Source: Microcoleus sp. FACHB-61 (GTDB lineage: Bacteria; Cyanobacteriota; Cyanobacteriia; Cyanobacteriales; Microcoleaceae). Taken from it: a stretch of DNA of 64,000 nucleotides. Location of the stretch: contig JACJNY010000066.1 in the NCBI GenBank assembly GCA_014695295.1, forward strand, positions 86,081 through 150,080, written 5' to 3'. Under the pieces are notes generated by a model. That model searched no databases and was not told the DNA's origin. It saw only the letters and a list, made by a program, of their open reading frames with translations. Every line of letters starts with the position of its first letter. Within the stretch, counting starts at the first letter, position 1. Shown here one piece after another: positions 9,390 to 18,171 of this stretch. The position numbers and the translations under genes are program-made.

Positions 9390-11117
9390 ATGGTATTAAT
9401 AGCTCGGTTGCACAAATTTCTGACTGCTACAGTCGATCGCACATCCCGATCGCACACAATATTTTGGTTGACTCTGAGCTTGACATTTGCCACAGTTTAT
9501 GCTATTTTAGGACTCACGCAAGTCTTTAGCGCCGAGTATATGGTGCAAGACGATGCGAGGCAGCACGTTTTCTGGATGATGCGGTTTGTCGATCCTGAAT
9601 TATTCCCCAACGATTTCATTGCTAATTATTTTCAATCAGTCGCCCCCGCAGGATACAGCACGCTCTACAAATTAGCCGCAACAATTGGCATTCACCCGCT
9701 ATTTTTTCACAAAATATTGCCGCTATTTCTCGGCTTAATCTCGACTTATTACTGTTTTGGTCTTTGCCTAGAAATGCTGCCAGTGCCGATGACTGGATTT
9801 ATTGCATCTTTGCTGTTAAATCAGCATATGTGGATGACCGACGATTTGGCTTCCACAACGCCAAGAGCTTTTATCTATCCGATATTTCTTGCTTTTTTAT
9901 ATTATTTGTCGCGCAGTTCCTTGCTGCCTTGTTTGGGAGCGATCGCCCTCATCGGACTATTCTATCCTCCTTACGCCTTGGTTGCTGCTGGAATTTTAGT
10001 TTTGCGGCTGCTATGCTGGAAAAACGGCCGTTTGCGCTTGTCGGGCGATCGAACTAATTATCTATTTTGCAGTACAGGTTTGGGAGTAATTTTTTTAGTA
10101 ATGCTGCCCTATGCCTTAGATAACTCTGAATTTGGCCCAACTTATACCGCAGCAGAAGCGAAGCAAATGGCCGAATTTGTCCCCAGCGGCCGAAATGCTT
10201 TTTTTCGTCCAAATCCCAAAGATTATTGGTTGACAGGGCGGGGCAGCGGGATGTTTCCCAAGTCGCTGTTTACGCCTGTAACTCACTGTGTCGGATTGTT
10301 ATTTCCGCTACTGCTGTTTTTGCGATCTGCTTTTCCCTTAGCAAATCAGATTCAAAGCAAAGTTTGGCTTTTGCTTCAGCTATTTTTAGCATCCTCGGCG
10401 ATGTTTTTGGCTGCTCACGCTACCATTTTTAAACTGTATCAACCGGGTCGCTATACGGCTTACAGCTTGCGATTTATTGTTGTTTTAATAACTGCGATAT
10501 CCCTCACTTTAATTATCGATGGAGTCGGTTATTGGGCATCAAAAACCGCAACAACAGTTCATTTAAAAAGTCTAGTTGCACTAATTACGACAGCGATTAT
10601 CGCTGTCGCAGTGGTGCTTTATCCCTGCTTTGCTAAAAAATTTCCCACAGTCGGGTATGTAGAAGGTAAAATGCCGGCTTTGTACAAATTTTTTGAGCAA
10701 CAACCTAAAGATATCCTGATTGCTTCGATCGCGACCGATACGGATCATTTGCCAACATTTAGTCAGCGTTCGGTTCTGGTGGCAAAGGAATATGCAGTGC
10801 CTTATCAGAAAGGCTACTACAACAAATATCGGCAGCGACTTAACGATTTAATTCGCGCTCAATACACTCCCGAGCGAGCTGTATTGCAAAACTTCATTAA
10901 CAGCTATGGAGTTGATTTTTGGATGGTCGATCGCAATGCTTTGACTCTTCAGTATGTAAAGGATGATGGCTGGCTAAATCAATTTGATACTACACCGGAG
11001 GCGATGCTTTCTCTCAAACAAGGGAAAATTCCCGTCTTAGCTTCAGCAATGACAAGTTGTGCTGTTTTTCAGAATGAAATTGTAGTGGTTTTGGATGCGT
11101 CTTGTATTGTGAAATAG
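9390..11117 (+). CDS. Polytopic membrane protein, GT-C-like (unknown function)
   Basis: A 575-aa integral membrane protein with about ten to eleven hydrophobic segments and a soluble C-terminal part (from about residue 430). An early extracytoplasmic loop holds the acidic motif MVQDDARQHVFWM after the first membrane segment, the place where GT-C glycosyltransferases (dolichol/undecaprenyl sugar transferases) carry their catalytic Asp residues. A second loop has MTDDLASTTPRAF. I infer a GT-C-like fold from topology and the acidic loop only; the family is a conserved cyanobacterial protein of unknown role. ATG 9390 follows heptanucleotide-like repeats and no clear ribosome-binding site. Single gene. 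Confidence 0.7.
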   Translation: MVLIARLHKFLTATVDRTSRSHTIFWLTLSLTFATVYAILGLTQVFSAEYMVQDDARQHVFWMMRFVDPELFPNDFIANYFQSVAPAGYSTLYKLAATIGIHPLFFHKILPLFLGLISTYYCFGLCLEMLPVPMTGFIASLLLNQHMWMTDDLASTTPRAFIYPIFLAFLYYLSRSSLLPCLGAIALIGLFYPPYALVAAGILVLRLLCWKNGRLRLSGDRTNYLFCSTGLGVIFLVMLPYALDNSEFGPTYTAAEAKQMAEFVPSGRNAFFRPNPKDYWLTGRGSGMFPKSLFTPVTHCVGLLFPLLLFLRSAFPLANQIQSKVWLLLQLFLASSAMFLAAHATIFKLYQPGRYTAYSLRFIVVLITAISLTLIIDGVGYWASKTATTVHLKSLVALITTAIIAVAVVLYPCFAKKFPTVGYVEGKMPALYKFFEQQPKDILIASIATDTDHLPTFSQRSVLVAKEYAVPYQKGYYNKYRQRLNDLIRAQYTPERAVLQNFINSYGVDFWMVDRNALTLQYVKDDGWLNQFDTTPEAMLSLKQGKIPVLASAMTSCAVFQNEIVVVLDASCIVK

Positions 11118-11442
11118 GCTGGGAATTAAGGCGAGGCAGAGCCAGACGCTCTGCATTCCCCGGCTCTGCCGGGGAACTAGAAAGAAACGGGTTTCTCAGC
11201 TAAAAATCTTGGTTTTTAGGTTTAACCGGAGGCACAAAACCCGGTTTCCGACCCTAAAATTAGTAATTTAGTGATTTGTAGGGGCAATCCCCCTGCGGTT
11301 GCCACTCCTGAGAGGTAATGTTGCGGATATCGTGCAATTAAATAATCTCCGCAATCAAAGGTGAATATAGATCCGGGGTCAAGTTCGCCGACAATGAAAA
11401 TTGCACCAAAGCTCGATCGCCAATTATCTCTTGGGTAAAAAC
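11118..11442. repeat. Intergenic stretch with three dispersed repeats
   Basis: No gene seen. It contains a GAGGCAGAGCC element (from 11132), a GGCTCTGCC hairpin with 9-bp arms TTCCCCGGC (11156-11176), and a pair of GGGTTTC cores in inverted order (AGAAACGGGTTTC near 11185 and AAACCCGGTTTC near 11238), a degenerate relative of the MITE-like element. Confidence 0.6.
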
Positions 11443-12903
11443 ATGGCAACACTTTACGTCAACCCGCAAACAGGCAGCGATGCCGCAGCAGGCAGCCAAT
11501 CGGCCCCATTCAAAACTATAGCCCGCGCGATCGCTCGCGCTGGATCAGGAACTACGATTCACCTAGCACCGGGAACTTACAGCGCAGCTAGCGGCGAACA
11601 ATTCCCCCTGGAAATTCCCTCAGGAGTAAAAGTTATTGGCAATGAAGCTAACAAAGGTAGCGGCACTCTAATTCAAGGAAGCGGCAAATTTGTCAGTCCT
11701 ACCGCTACGGCTCAAAATATCACTATACTCCTAGCAACTGATGCGCAATTGCGCGGAGTAACTGTCACTAATCTTGATAGTCGCGGCACGGGAGTGTGGA
11801 TTGAGTCAACTTCTGCGAGTGTGACTAACTGCACTTTCACGCTTTGCAAGCGCGAAGGCGTTTTTGCCACGGGAACCGCTAATGCTGCGATTCTCGACAA
11901 CATATTTGTGGAAAACTCAGCGGCTGGCGTAATTACGGCGGGAACTGCTAAGGGAGTAATACGGCGCAATCTTTTTCAAAAGACGGGTTTCGGCATCTCT
12001 CTTCAAGCTCAGTCGGCTCCTTTGATTGCTAATAACGAAATTTTGGAAAATCGCTCTGGTATAGTTTTAGCGGGGGAATCTAAGCCGGTTTTGCGCAAGA
12101 ATCGCATTGAAAAAAATACCGCAGACGGTTTGACTGCCGTGGGGAAGTCGCTGCCAGATATTGGTACGGCTCAAGATTTGGGGGGCAATATCTTTAAGGA
12201 TAACGGCGGATTCGACTTGCAAAATACGACTGGGGTTAAAATTTTTGCGGTGGGAAATCAGCTCAATTCTTCGCGGGTGAAAGGTTTATTTGACTTGGGC
12301 AATGTGACGCCAACTCCGACTCCTGGGGAGGTAAAGTTCAGCGACATCAGCACGCACTGGGCCAAAGATTTTATCGAGCGCTTGGCAAAGATGAATATTG
12401 TTAGCGGGTTTCCCAACGGCACTTTTAAACCTCACGAGAGTTTAACTAGGGCTCAGTATGCGGCTTTGTTGGCGAAGGCGTTTGAATTGGTGCCGCGCCG
12501 TGAGGCGACGGCTTTTAAGGATGTGGCGGCGGATTTTTGGGCGCAAGGTGCGATCGCCCAAGCTAATCGAGCTGGCTTTTTGGTTGGATATCCAGACAGC
12601 ACGTTTCGCCCGGATCAGAATTTGACTAAAGCTCAAACGATCGTATCTTTGGTAAACGGCTTGCAATTTGCGGGCGGCACCCCCAATTCTTTGAGCGTTT
12701 ATGTCGATCGAGCTCAAATTCCCAGTTTTGCCACCGACGAGATAGCAACCGCCACAGAGCGCAAAATCGTGGTCAACTATCCCGCGCGCGAAAAGCTTTC
12801 CCCCGCCCGCGACATCACCCGCGGCGAGATATCCGCCCTCATCTACCAAACTCTCGTAGCCACAAACCGCGCCGATCCAATTAACTCTCCCTACATCGTC
12901 TAA
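11443..12903 (+). CDS. Beta-helix (DUF1565) protein with three SLH domains
   Basis: A 486-aa protein in two parts. Residues ~1-285 are a right-handed parallel beta-helix of the DUF1565/pectate-lyase type: LYVNPQTGSDAAAGSQSAPF is the DUF1565 start, followed by repeated strands such as NAILDNIFVENSAAGVITAG. Residues ~300-475 hold three S-layer-homology modules (FSDISTHWAKDFIERLAKMN, FKDVAADFWAQGAIAQANRA, and a third around YVDRAQIPSFA). SLH domains bind cell-wall polymer or outer-membrane porin-associated sites, so a surface role in polysaccharide binding or cleavage is likely. Oddly, neither this ATG nor the upstream in-frame start at 11401 gives a signal peptide. Confidence 0.85.
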   Translation: MATLYVNPQTGSDAAAGSQSAPFKTIARAIARAGSGTTIHLAPGTYSAASGEQFPLEIPSGVKVIGNEANKGSGTLIQGSGKFVSPTATAQNITILLATDAQLRGVTVTNLDSRGTGVWIESTSASVTNCTFTLCKREGVFATGTANAAILDNIFVENSAAGVITAGTAKGVIRRNLFQKTGFGISLQAQSAPLIANNEILENRSGIVLAGESKPVLRKNRIEKNTADGLTAVGKSLPDIGTAQDLGGNIFKDNGGFDLQNTTGVKIFAVGNQLNSSRVKGLFDLGNVTPTPTPGEVKFSDISTHWAKDFIERLAKMNIVSGFPNGTFKPHESLTRAQYAALLAKAFELVPRREATAFKDVAADFWAQGAIAQANRAGFLVGYPDSTFRPDQNLTKAQTIVSLVNGLQFAGGTPNSLSVYVDRAQIPSFATDEIATATERKIVVNYPAREKLSPARDITRGEISALIYQTLVATNRADPINSPYIV

Positions 12904-13112
12904 GGGAATTGGGAGACAAGGGAGAGGATAACTTGGGGTACAAAGAACCAACCCATCTCCCCTCGCCCTTGTCTGCGATTCCCTGACTCTCGCCGACTCT
13001 CACCCACTCTCGCCCGCTTCCACTCTCGCAAGTCTTGATTTGCGAGTACCCGAATCGTTTTATGATTGAACATTAAGAAATTAAGCAATCCTTAAGGTTC
13101 GAGTGTCACATT

Positions 13113-13448
13113 ATGGCTAAAATTCAATTTTCTCGGGGTATAGACGAAGATGTTGTGCCCGAAGTGCGCCTAACCCGTTCTAAAAGCGGAGAGCAAGGCA
13201 CTGCCAGGTTTATCTTTGAAAATCCCAAAGCTCTCAGCAGCACCAGTACCGAAGACATTACTGGAATGTACTTGATCGACGACGAAGGCGAACTCCTCAC
13301 TCGCGAGGTTAATGCTAAGTTCATCAACGGTCAGCCTGCGGGTTTGGAAGCTCTTTATATAATGAAAAGTTCCGCAGAATGGGATCGATTTATGCGTTTC
13401 ATGGAACGCTACTCGGAAGCAAACGGCTTAGGATTTAGCAAGGCATAA
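13113..13448 (+). CDS. psb28: Photosystem II assembly protein Psb28
   Basis: Psb28 is a cytoplasm-facing factor that binds CP47-containing photosystem II assembly intermediates (RC47) and helps chlorophyll-protein assembly. The 111-aa sequence starts [20 protein letters not shown] and contains [29 protein letters not shown] and [20 protein letters not shown], all hallmarks of the family, with no membrane segment. Length is normal. It stands alone with moaB downstream; a tandem (TTGGTAA) tract separates them. Confidence 0.97.
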   Translation: MAKIQFSRGIDEDVVPEVRLTRSKSGEQGTARFIFENPKALSSTSTEDITGMYLIDDEGELLTREVNAKFINGQPAGLEALYIMKSSAEWDRFMRFMERYSEANGLGFSKA

Positions 13449-13455
13449 TGGGTAG

Positions 13456-13485
13456 TTGGTAATTGGTAATTGGTAATTGGTAATT
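13456..13485. repeat. Heptanucleotide tandem repeat (TTGGTAA)4
   Basis: Four exact copies of TTGGTAA plus TT lie between psb28 and moaB. This matches the short tandemly repeated repetitive (STRR) sequences known from filamentous cyanobacteria. Confidence 0.85.
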
Positions 13486-13531
13486 AGCCGATCGCCCGTT
13501 GCCGGTTGCCGATTACTGAGAAGAAGAAACT

Positions 13532-14038
13532 ATGACGCAAATTCCTCACCCAGACTTATCTAAAATAACCGTAAATTGCGCTATCATTACTGTTAGCGAC
13601 ACGCGCTCGGCTGAAACAGACAATAGCGGCTTGTTAACTAAGAGATTGCTAAAAGATGCCGGTCATTCTGTGGTAGCTTACACTGTTATTAAAGATGATG
13701 CGGCAAAAATTGTATTGCAAATGCAGGCGTTTTCCCAGCGTGAAGATGTGGATGCAATCATTTTTAACGGCGGGACGGGCATCGCTCCCCGAGATACCAC
13801 TTACGATGTGATGGAGAGTTTGCTCGACAGGATTTTACCCGGATTTGGGGAGATATTTCGGTTTTTGAGCTATCAAGAAATTGGTTCGAGGGCGATCGCC
13901 TCTCGCGCTGTTGCAGGCGTGTATCAAGGCAAGTTAGTCTTTTCTCTTCCTGGCTCTAGCAATGGCGTGAAACTAGCTGTGGAAAAGCTAATTTTACCGG
14001 AATTAGTGCACTTGGTGACGCAGTTGCGGGGTGGGTGA
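13532..14038 (+). CDS. moaB: Molybdenum cofactor biosynthesis protein B
   Basis: MoaB/Mog-family protein acting in molybdenum cofactor synthesis, where MogA-type members adenylylate molybdopterin before molybdate insertion. The 168-aa product has the characteristic AIITVSDTRSAETDNSG, DAIIFNGGTGIAPRDTTYD and LPGSSNGVKLAVEKLILPEL motifs that form the molybdopterin-binding site. MoaB proteins in organisms without MogA may do the MogA job; which of the two applies is not decidable here. The ATG at 13532 is preceded by GAGAAGAAGAAA. Confidence 0.93.
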   Translation: MTQIPHPDLSKITVNCAIITVSDTRSAETDNSGLLTKRLLKDAGHSVVAYTVIKDDAAKIVLQMQAFSQREDVDAIIFNGGTGIAPRDTTYDVMESLLDRILPGFGEIFRFLSYQEIGSRAIASRAVAGVYQGKLVFSLPGSSNGVKLAVEKLILPELVHLVTQLRGG

Positions 14039-14170
14039 GAGCGAAAGTTCGGTTAATCGACTGACCGAAAGAAATTTGGTTACAAGTCGCCCGAGGCCTC
14101 CGTGGATCGAGAAAAAAGCTATGAATCCTCATCGCCACCCCCCGGGTTTATCAGTGAGGTCGCTTTCTTC

Positions 14171-14204
14171 AATCTAAAATCTAAAATCTAAAATCTAAAA
14201 TCGG
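14171..14204. repeat. Heptanucleotide tandem repeat (AATCTAA)n
   Basis: Four to five units of AATCTAA between moaB and the Ada-like gene. The same unit recurs at 36433-36470 and in diverged form near 9368 and 48282; it is an STRR-type repeat. Confidence 0.8.
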
Positions 14205-14294
14205 CTGACTGCATTCACCGCAAGAAACGGGTGGCTTTAAGCCTACCCTATGGCTAAAGTGAGGAAACATCAAAATTCCCTTGACTTAGACTAG

Positions 14295-15173
14295 ATGATT
14301 TCGATGCAGAATGCGAGTGTCTATGCTAGCGAAGATTATCACCGGATTGCTCGGGCGATCGCCTTTATGCGACAACACCACCTAAACCAGCCCAATCTGG
14401 CAACTGTGGCCCAACACATAGGACTGAGTGAATATCATTTTCAACGGCTATTTACTCAATGGGCCGGCATTAGCCCCAAGCGGTTTTTGCAATATCTGAC
14501 AGTTGAATATGCCAAGTCAAAAATTACTCAGACTAAAAGCCTTCTAGACCTAACATTGGACGTGAGACTATCGAGTCCCGGACGATTACACGATTTATTT
14601 GTCACCTTGGAAGCAATGTCACCAGGGGAGTTCAAAGCAGGCGGAGCAGGTTTACAAATTCGCTATGGTATTCATGATACCCCGTTTGGCAGATCTCTAA
14701 TTGCTACAACTACCCGTGGTATTTGTAATCTTTATTTCTTGGAGACAACAGACGAACAAACCGCCGCACAAAGACTGCGATTGGCATGGAAAAACGCTGA
14801 AATCATTCGTGATGAGCAAGCCACTCAATCATTGCGCGACCTGATTTTCAATTCAGAAACTCTCAGCGAGCAAAAACCACTAACGCTCTTGGTAAAAGGC
14901 AGTAACTTTCAGATTCAAGTTTGGCGAGCACTTTTGAAATTGCCATTTGGTGCGATCGCAACTTATCAGACTATAGCTCAAATGGTAGCACGCCCAACTG
15001 CTGCTAGAGCTGTAGGAAATGCGATCGGTAACAATCCGATTGGCTATCTAATTCCATGTCACCGAGTCATTCGAGAATCTGGAGAACTCGGTGGCTATTG
15101 CTGGGGAGTAGAGCGTAAAACAGTCATGTTAGGTTGGGAAGCTAGCCGTACAATCTGCGATCGATCCCGATAG
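14295..15173 (+). CDS. Ada-like AraC regulator fused to O6-alkylguanine-DNA alkyltransferase
   Basis: A 292-aa bifunctional repair/regulator protein. Residues ~12-115 are an AraC/XylS helix-turn-helix pair (LATVAQHIGLSEYHFQRLFTQ ... SPKRFLQYL). Residues ~125-285 are the methylated-DNA cysteine methyltransferase, ending with the active-site PCHRV (with the upstream helix-turn-helix part GAIATYQTIAQMV and AVGNAIGNNP). The Zn/phosphotriester N-terminal domain of E. coli Ada is absent, so it resembles AdaB-type/YbaZ-fused forms that cannot sense methylphosphotriesters through that Cys cluster. Function: suicide transfer of the alkyl group to the PCHRV cysteine. Located just before a P450 gene (124 bp), probably not co-functional. 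Confidence 0.9.
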   Translation: MISMQNASVYASEDYHRIARAIAFMRQHHLNQPNLATVAQHIGLSEYHFQRLFTQWAGISPKRFLQYLTVEYAKSKITQTKSLLDLTLDVRLSSPGRLHDLFVTLEAMSPGEFKAGGAGLQIRYGIHDTPFGRSLIATTTRGICNLYFLETTDEQTAAQRLRLAWKNAEIIRDEQATQSLRDLIFNSETLSEQKPLTLLVKGSNFQIQVWRALLKLPFGAIATYQTIAQMVARPTAARAVGNAIGNNPIGYLIPCHRVIRESGELGGYCWGVERKTVMLGWEASRTICDRSR

Positions 15174-15296
15174 CATTACTATTTTTGCTACTTGCCTTCG
15201 CAATCGATCGCAGATAAATTTCAGGGTGCAAGGTCGATCGAGGACTTCGGAGTATGTCAAAATACACTAGAAATATTGTGTATCGCCAGTTTTGCA

Positions 15297-16649
15297 ATGA
15301 CGCTGCCTACCGGATCTCGTTCTCCTGCTCTGTTCCAAACGCTTTCGCTGGTAGCTGACCCGATCGCATTTTTCGATCGCTACTCTGCCAAATACGGCGA
15401 TACATTTACCGCCCGCGTGTTGGGGCCCTCTTCGCCCCCCGTGGTGTTTCTGGGCAGTCCAGAAGCCATTCAGGCGGTGTTTACGACGTTAGCCGATGCC
15501 TTTGAGTTTGGCAAAGTGACCAACGTATTTCGCCCGCTGGTGGGAAATGAATCCCTAATTATGAATGAAGGGCCGCGACATCTGCGACAGCGACAGCTAT
15601 TAATGCCTGCGCTGCATCGGGAACAGTTGCACAGTCAAGGGCATTTGATTGTTGATTTGACGAAAAAGCAGACGATCGACTGGAAAGCCCCAGATGCGAT
15701 CGCAGTCCGCGAAGAAATGTCAGAAATTTCGCTGCAAGTAATCTTGCAAGTCGTGTTTGGATTAGTGCCGGGAGAGCGCTACGAACGCCTGAAACAATTG
15801 CTCAGCAAGCTTTTAGAGGCCATTACCTCTGAGCTGTACTCAATACAATTTTTCTTTGAACCGTTGCAGCAAAATTTGGGATCTTGGAGCCCCTGGGGGC
15901 AGTTTTTGGAGCAGATGGCGCAGATTGACTCGCTGATTTATGCGGAAATTGCCGAGAGGCGATCGCATTCTCTCGATTCGTCTCGCACGGATATTCTGTC
16001 GGTGTTGATGATGGCCCGCGACGACACCGGCGAATCCCTCGGCGATCGAGAATTGCGCGATCAGTTGATGACGCTGTTGTTGTTGGGACATGAAACGACT
16101 GGATCGGCGTTGACTTGGGCGTTTTACTGGCTGCATCAGTTTCCCGAATGCCTTGCTCGGTTGCGGAAGGAATTGGATGAATTGGGCGAGAATCCCGATC
16201 CGATCGCACTTTCGCAGTCGCCCTACTTAACAGCAGTCTGCAAGGAAGCGCTGCGGGTTTATCCAATTGCCTTAATTTCGCAGCCGCGCAAGGTGAAACG
16301 GACGATCGAACTCGAAGGCTATACATATCAACCGGGAACGATTTTAATCCCCTGTGTCTATTTGGCCCACCGTCGCCCTGAAACCTACGAAAATCCCGCC
16401 GGGTTCAACCCCGATCGCTTTTTAGATCGCAAGTTTTCCGCCTCTGAATTTTTACCGTTTGGAGGCGGGAGTCGAAGCTGCATCGGGATGGCGTTATCAA
16501 TGTTTGAAATGAAGCTCGTTTTAGCAACGGTACTGTCTTCCCGTGAGTTTGTATCGAATCTCGATCGGCCAATTCGTCCGGCGCGCCGGGGAATCACCTT
16601 TGTGCCGCCCGATCGGTTTCGATTAACGGTTGTGGGCGATCGGCGTTAG
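15297..16649 (+). CDS. Cytochrome P450, CYP110-like
   Basis: A 450-aa class-E P450. Seen: the I-helix LLLGHETTGSALTWAFYWL with normal acid-alcohol pair (Glu-Thr), ExxR in KEALRVYP, the PERF-like region NPDRFLD, and the haem loop FLPFGGGSRSCIGMALSMFE with the cysteine ligand. The N-terminus begins MTLPTGSRSPALFQTLSLVADP, typical of the soluble CYP110 family found only in cyanobacteria, reported to hydroxylate fatty acids, alkanes or terpenoids. The open frame reaches back to 15192, but ATG 15297 gives the family start. Reductase partner is not encoded nearby; ferredoxin is probable. Confidence 0.9.
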   Translation: MTLPTGSRSPALFQTLSLVADPIAFFDRYSAKYGDTFTARVLGPSSPPVVFLGSPEAIQAVFTTLADAFEFGKVTNVFRPLVGNESLIMNEGPRHLRQRQLLMPALHREQLHSQGHLIVDLTKKQTIDWKAPDAIAVREEMSEISLQVILQVVFGLVPGERYERLKQLLSKLLEAITSELYSIQFFFEPLQQNLGSWSPWGQFLEQMAQIDSLIYAEIAERRSHSLDSSRTDILSVLMMARDDTGESLGDRELRDQLMTLLLLGHETTGSALTWAFYWLHQFPECLARLRKELDELGENPDPIALSQSPYLTAVCKEALRVYPIALISQPRKVKRTIELEGYTYQPGTILIPCVYLAHRRPETYENPAGFNPDRFLDRKFSASEFLPFGGGSRSCIGMALSMFEMKLVLATVLSSREFVSNLDRPIRPARRGITFVPPDRFRLTVVGDRR

Positions 16650-16681
16650 ATTCAGTGAAACGCCGTGTCAAGAAAGATATG

Positions 16682-17005
16682 TTATTCGATGAAAATCCCA
16701 GCAACTTTGTCTCCATTCATAGTCATGTGTACCACAAATTCATCTCCACCATCTTCAAAACTCAGCTTCCACAAATAAATCTGACTATTACCTTGTTTTA
16801 GGTCACCAAAATAAGTAATTGAATATCCCTTTTGCAGGCGTGAAGCGAGCTGCTCGCTAACATCGTCAAACATTTGTTGTGTAATGCTCGCTTTGTAGCC
16901 TTCATCGCCCACTGTCGTAAAAAGCTCGTAATTTTTCGATGCAGTCGCATTCAAAATAACCTGCAAACAATCGAGGACGTTTTGAGAGGGGGCTGTCGGG
17001 TTCAT
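16682..17005 (-). CDS. Small NTF2-like hypothetical protein
   Basis: A 107-aa soluble protein, MNPTAPSQNVLDCLQVILNA... with helix-rich first half and a strand-rich second half (YSITYFGDLKQGNSQIYLWKL, EFVVHMTMNGDKVAGIFIE). The pattern (three helices then curled strands ending in G-D-K-V-x-G-I) resembles NTF2-like/DUF3887-type small domains, which bind hydrophobic ligands; this is inference. No catalytic residues can be named. It is convergent with the P450. A 20-bp sequence at 17066-17085 upstream is shared with the region upstream of the Abi gene at 19150-19169. Confidence 0.6.
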   Translation of the reverse strand: MNPTAPSQNVLDCLQVILNATASKNYELFTTVGDEGYKASITQQMFDDVSEQLASRLQKGYSITYFGDLKQGNSQIYLWKLSFEDGGDEFVVHMTMNGDKVAGIFIE

Positions 17006-17065
17006 AATAATGTCTTTCTTTTAGGATTTTATTAAAATGTTCTAGCTCAGGCTGCTGTCTAACGC

Positions 17066-17085
17066 TTAATTGTACCGCAGTTGCG
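17066..17085. repeat. 20-bp sequence shared with 19150-19169
   Basis: TTAATTGTACCGCAGTTGCG occurs here and at 19150-19169 in the same orientation. Each copy lies in the 5' region of a minus-strand gene (60 and 148 bp before the starts at 17005 and 19002). The second copy is part of a palindrome; here only one arm is intact. Confidence 0.65.
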
Positions 17086-17222
17086 ATCGAATCCAGTTTT
17101 GGAGCGTCATTGACCGCCAACACCCTCCGCTTAGCTCAGCCGCTACGATCACTTTTTCGTTCTCCCAGATCCAGCCCTGTTAGTAGATTGGAGCGATTTT
17201 TGCTTTTGCAATCATTTTAGGC

Positions 17223-17251
17223 TTGACATCTGTAACCTCATAGGTTACATT
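17223..17251 (+). promoter_or_regulatory. higBA promoter with embedded palindromic operator
   Basis: TTGACA (17223-17228), a 17-bp spacer and TACATT (17246-17251) form a good sigma-70-type promoter. A perfect 8-bp inverted repeat with 3-nt centre, TGTAACCTCATAGGTTACA (17231-17249), fills the spacer and overlaps the -10. This is where a HigA-type antitoxin would bind to repress its own operon. The palindrome is seen; binding by this HigA is inferred. Confidence 0.82.
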
Positions 17252-17344
17252 GGTAAAGTAATCTCAAAAATTAAAAAAACTTTTAATTAATATATATAAG
17301 TGCTATGAACTGGATATTCAGGCTTGATTGAAGGATTATTTCAC

Positions 17345-17623
17345 ATGATACAAACTTTTAAAAATAAAGCATTAGAAAGATTATTGAGGGAAGGTAATGC
17401 AAAAGGAATTCCTAAAGAACTTGAAAAAAGGACAAGAGCAAGACTTGAAGTAATAGATACAGCAATAATTATAGATGATATTAGAATACCAGGCTATGAT
17501 TTACACGAGCTTAAAGGTGATAGACAGGGAACTTGGTCAATAAAGGTATCAGGTAACTGGCGTATAACTTTTACATTTCAGGATAACAACGCATACGATA
17601 TAGATCTCGAAGATTATCACTAG
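17345..17623 (+). CDS. higB: HigB-type toxin (RelE superfamily, plasmid-killer family)
   Basis: A 92-aa ribosome-dependent mRNA interferase of the HigB-1/'plasmid maintenance system killer' family. The core KALERLLREGNAKGIPKELEK, the LHELKGDRQGTWSIKVSGNW block and the terminal RITFTF...DIDLEDYH are the family signature; catalytic basic residues are in the GDR and W-R-I segments. The in-frame start at 17324 is possible, but AAGGA at 17331-17335 places the ribosome at ATG 17345. Toxin-first order with higA 49 bp downstream is typical of HigBA. The operator-promoter lies just upstream. Confidence 0.92.
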   Translation: MIQTFKNKALERLLREGNAKGIPKELEKRTRARLEVIDTAIIIDDIRIPGYDLHELKGDRQGTWSIKVSGNWRITFTFQDNNAYDIDLEDYH

Positions 17624-17672
17624 CCCATAAAACAAAATCTAAAAATTTAACTTCAAGCGTAAGGAAAATTGC

Positions 17673-17984
17673 ATGAAAGACATACAAAACATTATTCAAG
17701 GGAGGAAAGTAAGACCAGTACATCCGGGCGAGGTCATTTCAGATGTGCTTGAAGATCTTGAAATGACTCAAACCAGGTTTGCTGAGATACTTGGTGTATC
17801 CCGCCGTAGTGTCAACGAAATTGTTTTAGGTCAAAGACCAATTACAGTAGATATGGCAATTCGGATTGGGAAAGCGTTAGGGAATGGTCCTCAACTGTGG
17901 CTTAATCTTCAGCAAAAAGTTGATATTTGGGATGCAGTGCAAAAACACAGTGAAGAATACGAAAAAGTATCTACGGTAGCATAG
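17673..17984 (+). CDS. higA: HigA-type antitoxin (XRE family)
   Basis: A 103-aa antitoxin with a central XRE helix-turn-helix: PVHPGEVISDVLEDLEMTQTRFAEILGVSRRSVNEIVLGQRPI, then the family-specific ITVDMAIRIGKALGNGPQLWLNLQQKVDIWDA. HigA binds HigB and represses the operon through a palindrome. AAGGAAAATTGC before ATG 17673 is a likely ribosome-binding site. The C-terminal tail is acidic. It is the second gene of the two-gene operon. Confidence 0.95.
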   Translation: MKDIQNIIQGRKVRPVHPGEVISDVLEDLEMTQTRFAEILGVSRRSVNEIVLGQRPITVDMAIRIGKALGNGPQLWLNLQQKVDIWDAVQKHSEEYEKVSTVA

Positions 17985-18045
17985 CGCGATATGTTAATCT
18001 CAGTAAAAAGAGCATCGGGCGGTTGAAACCGCAACTATACAAACG

Positions 18046-18065
18046 AAGTCCGCCTGCGCGGACTT
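18046..18065. repeat. Dispersed hairpin AAGTCCGC-N4-GCGGACTT
   Basis: An 8-bp stem with a 4-nt loop after higA, preceded by the small palindrome GCGGTTGAAACCGC (18019-18032). A related copy occurs in opposite orientation at 27955-27972. It may also serve as the transcript end of higBA. Confidence 0.65.
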
Positions 18066-18171
18066 AGAGATCGAGGAAGTATTTAACCAGGATGGGGTAT
18101 CCTGTAAACAGGAACGATAACTTTTGCAACACGATTGTTAGGGTGCGGATTGACAAAAACAGCAAACCTCT

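Noticed and set aside
12442..12951. 169-codon frame antisense to the SLH domains
   Set aside because: It is a shadow of the SLH coding strand with no recognisable domain.
13456..13485. Tandem heptamers as a small CRISPR array
   Set aside because: Units are 7 bp without spacers; they are STRR-type tracts, as are those at 14171, 21505 and 36433.
15823..16326. 167-codon frame antisense to the CYP110-like gene
   Set aside because: Arg/Ser/Pro-rich translation typical of an antisense shadow; the P450 on the other strand is complete.
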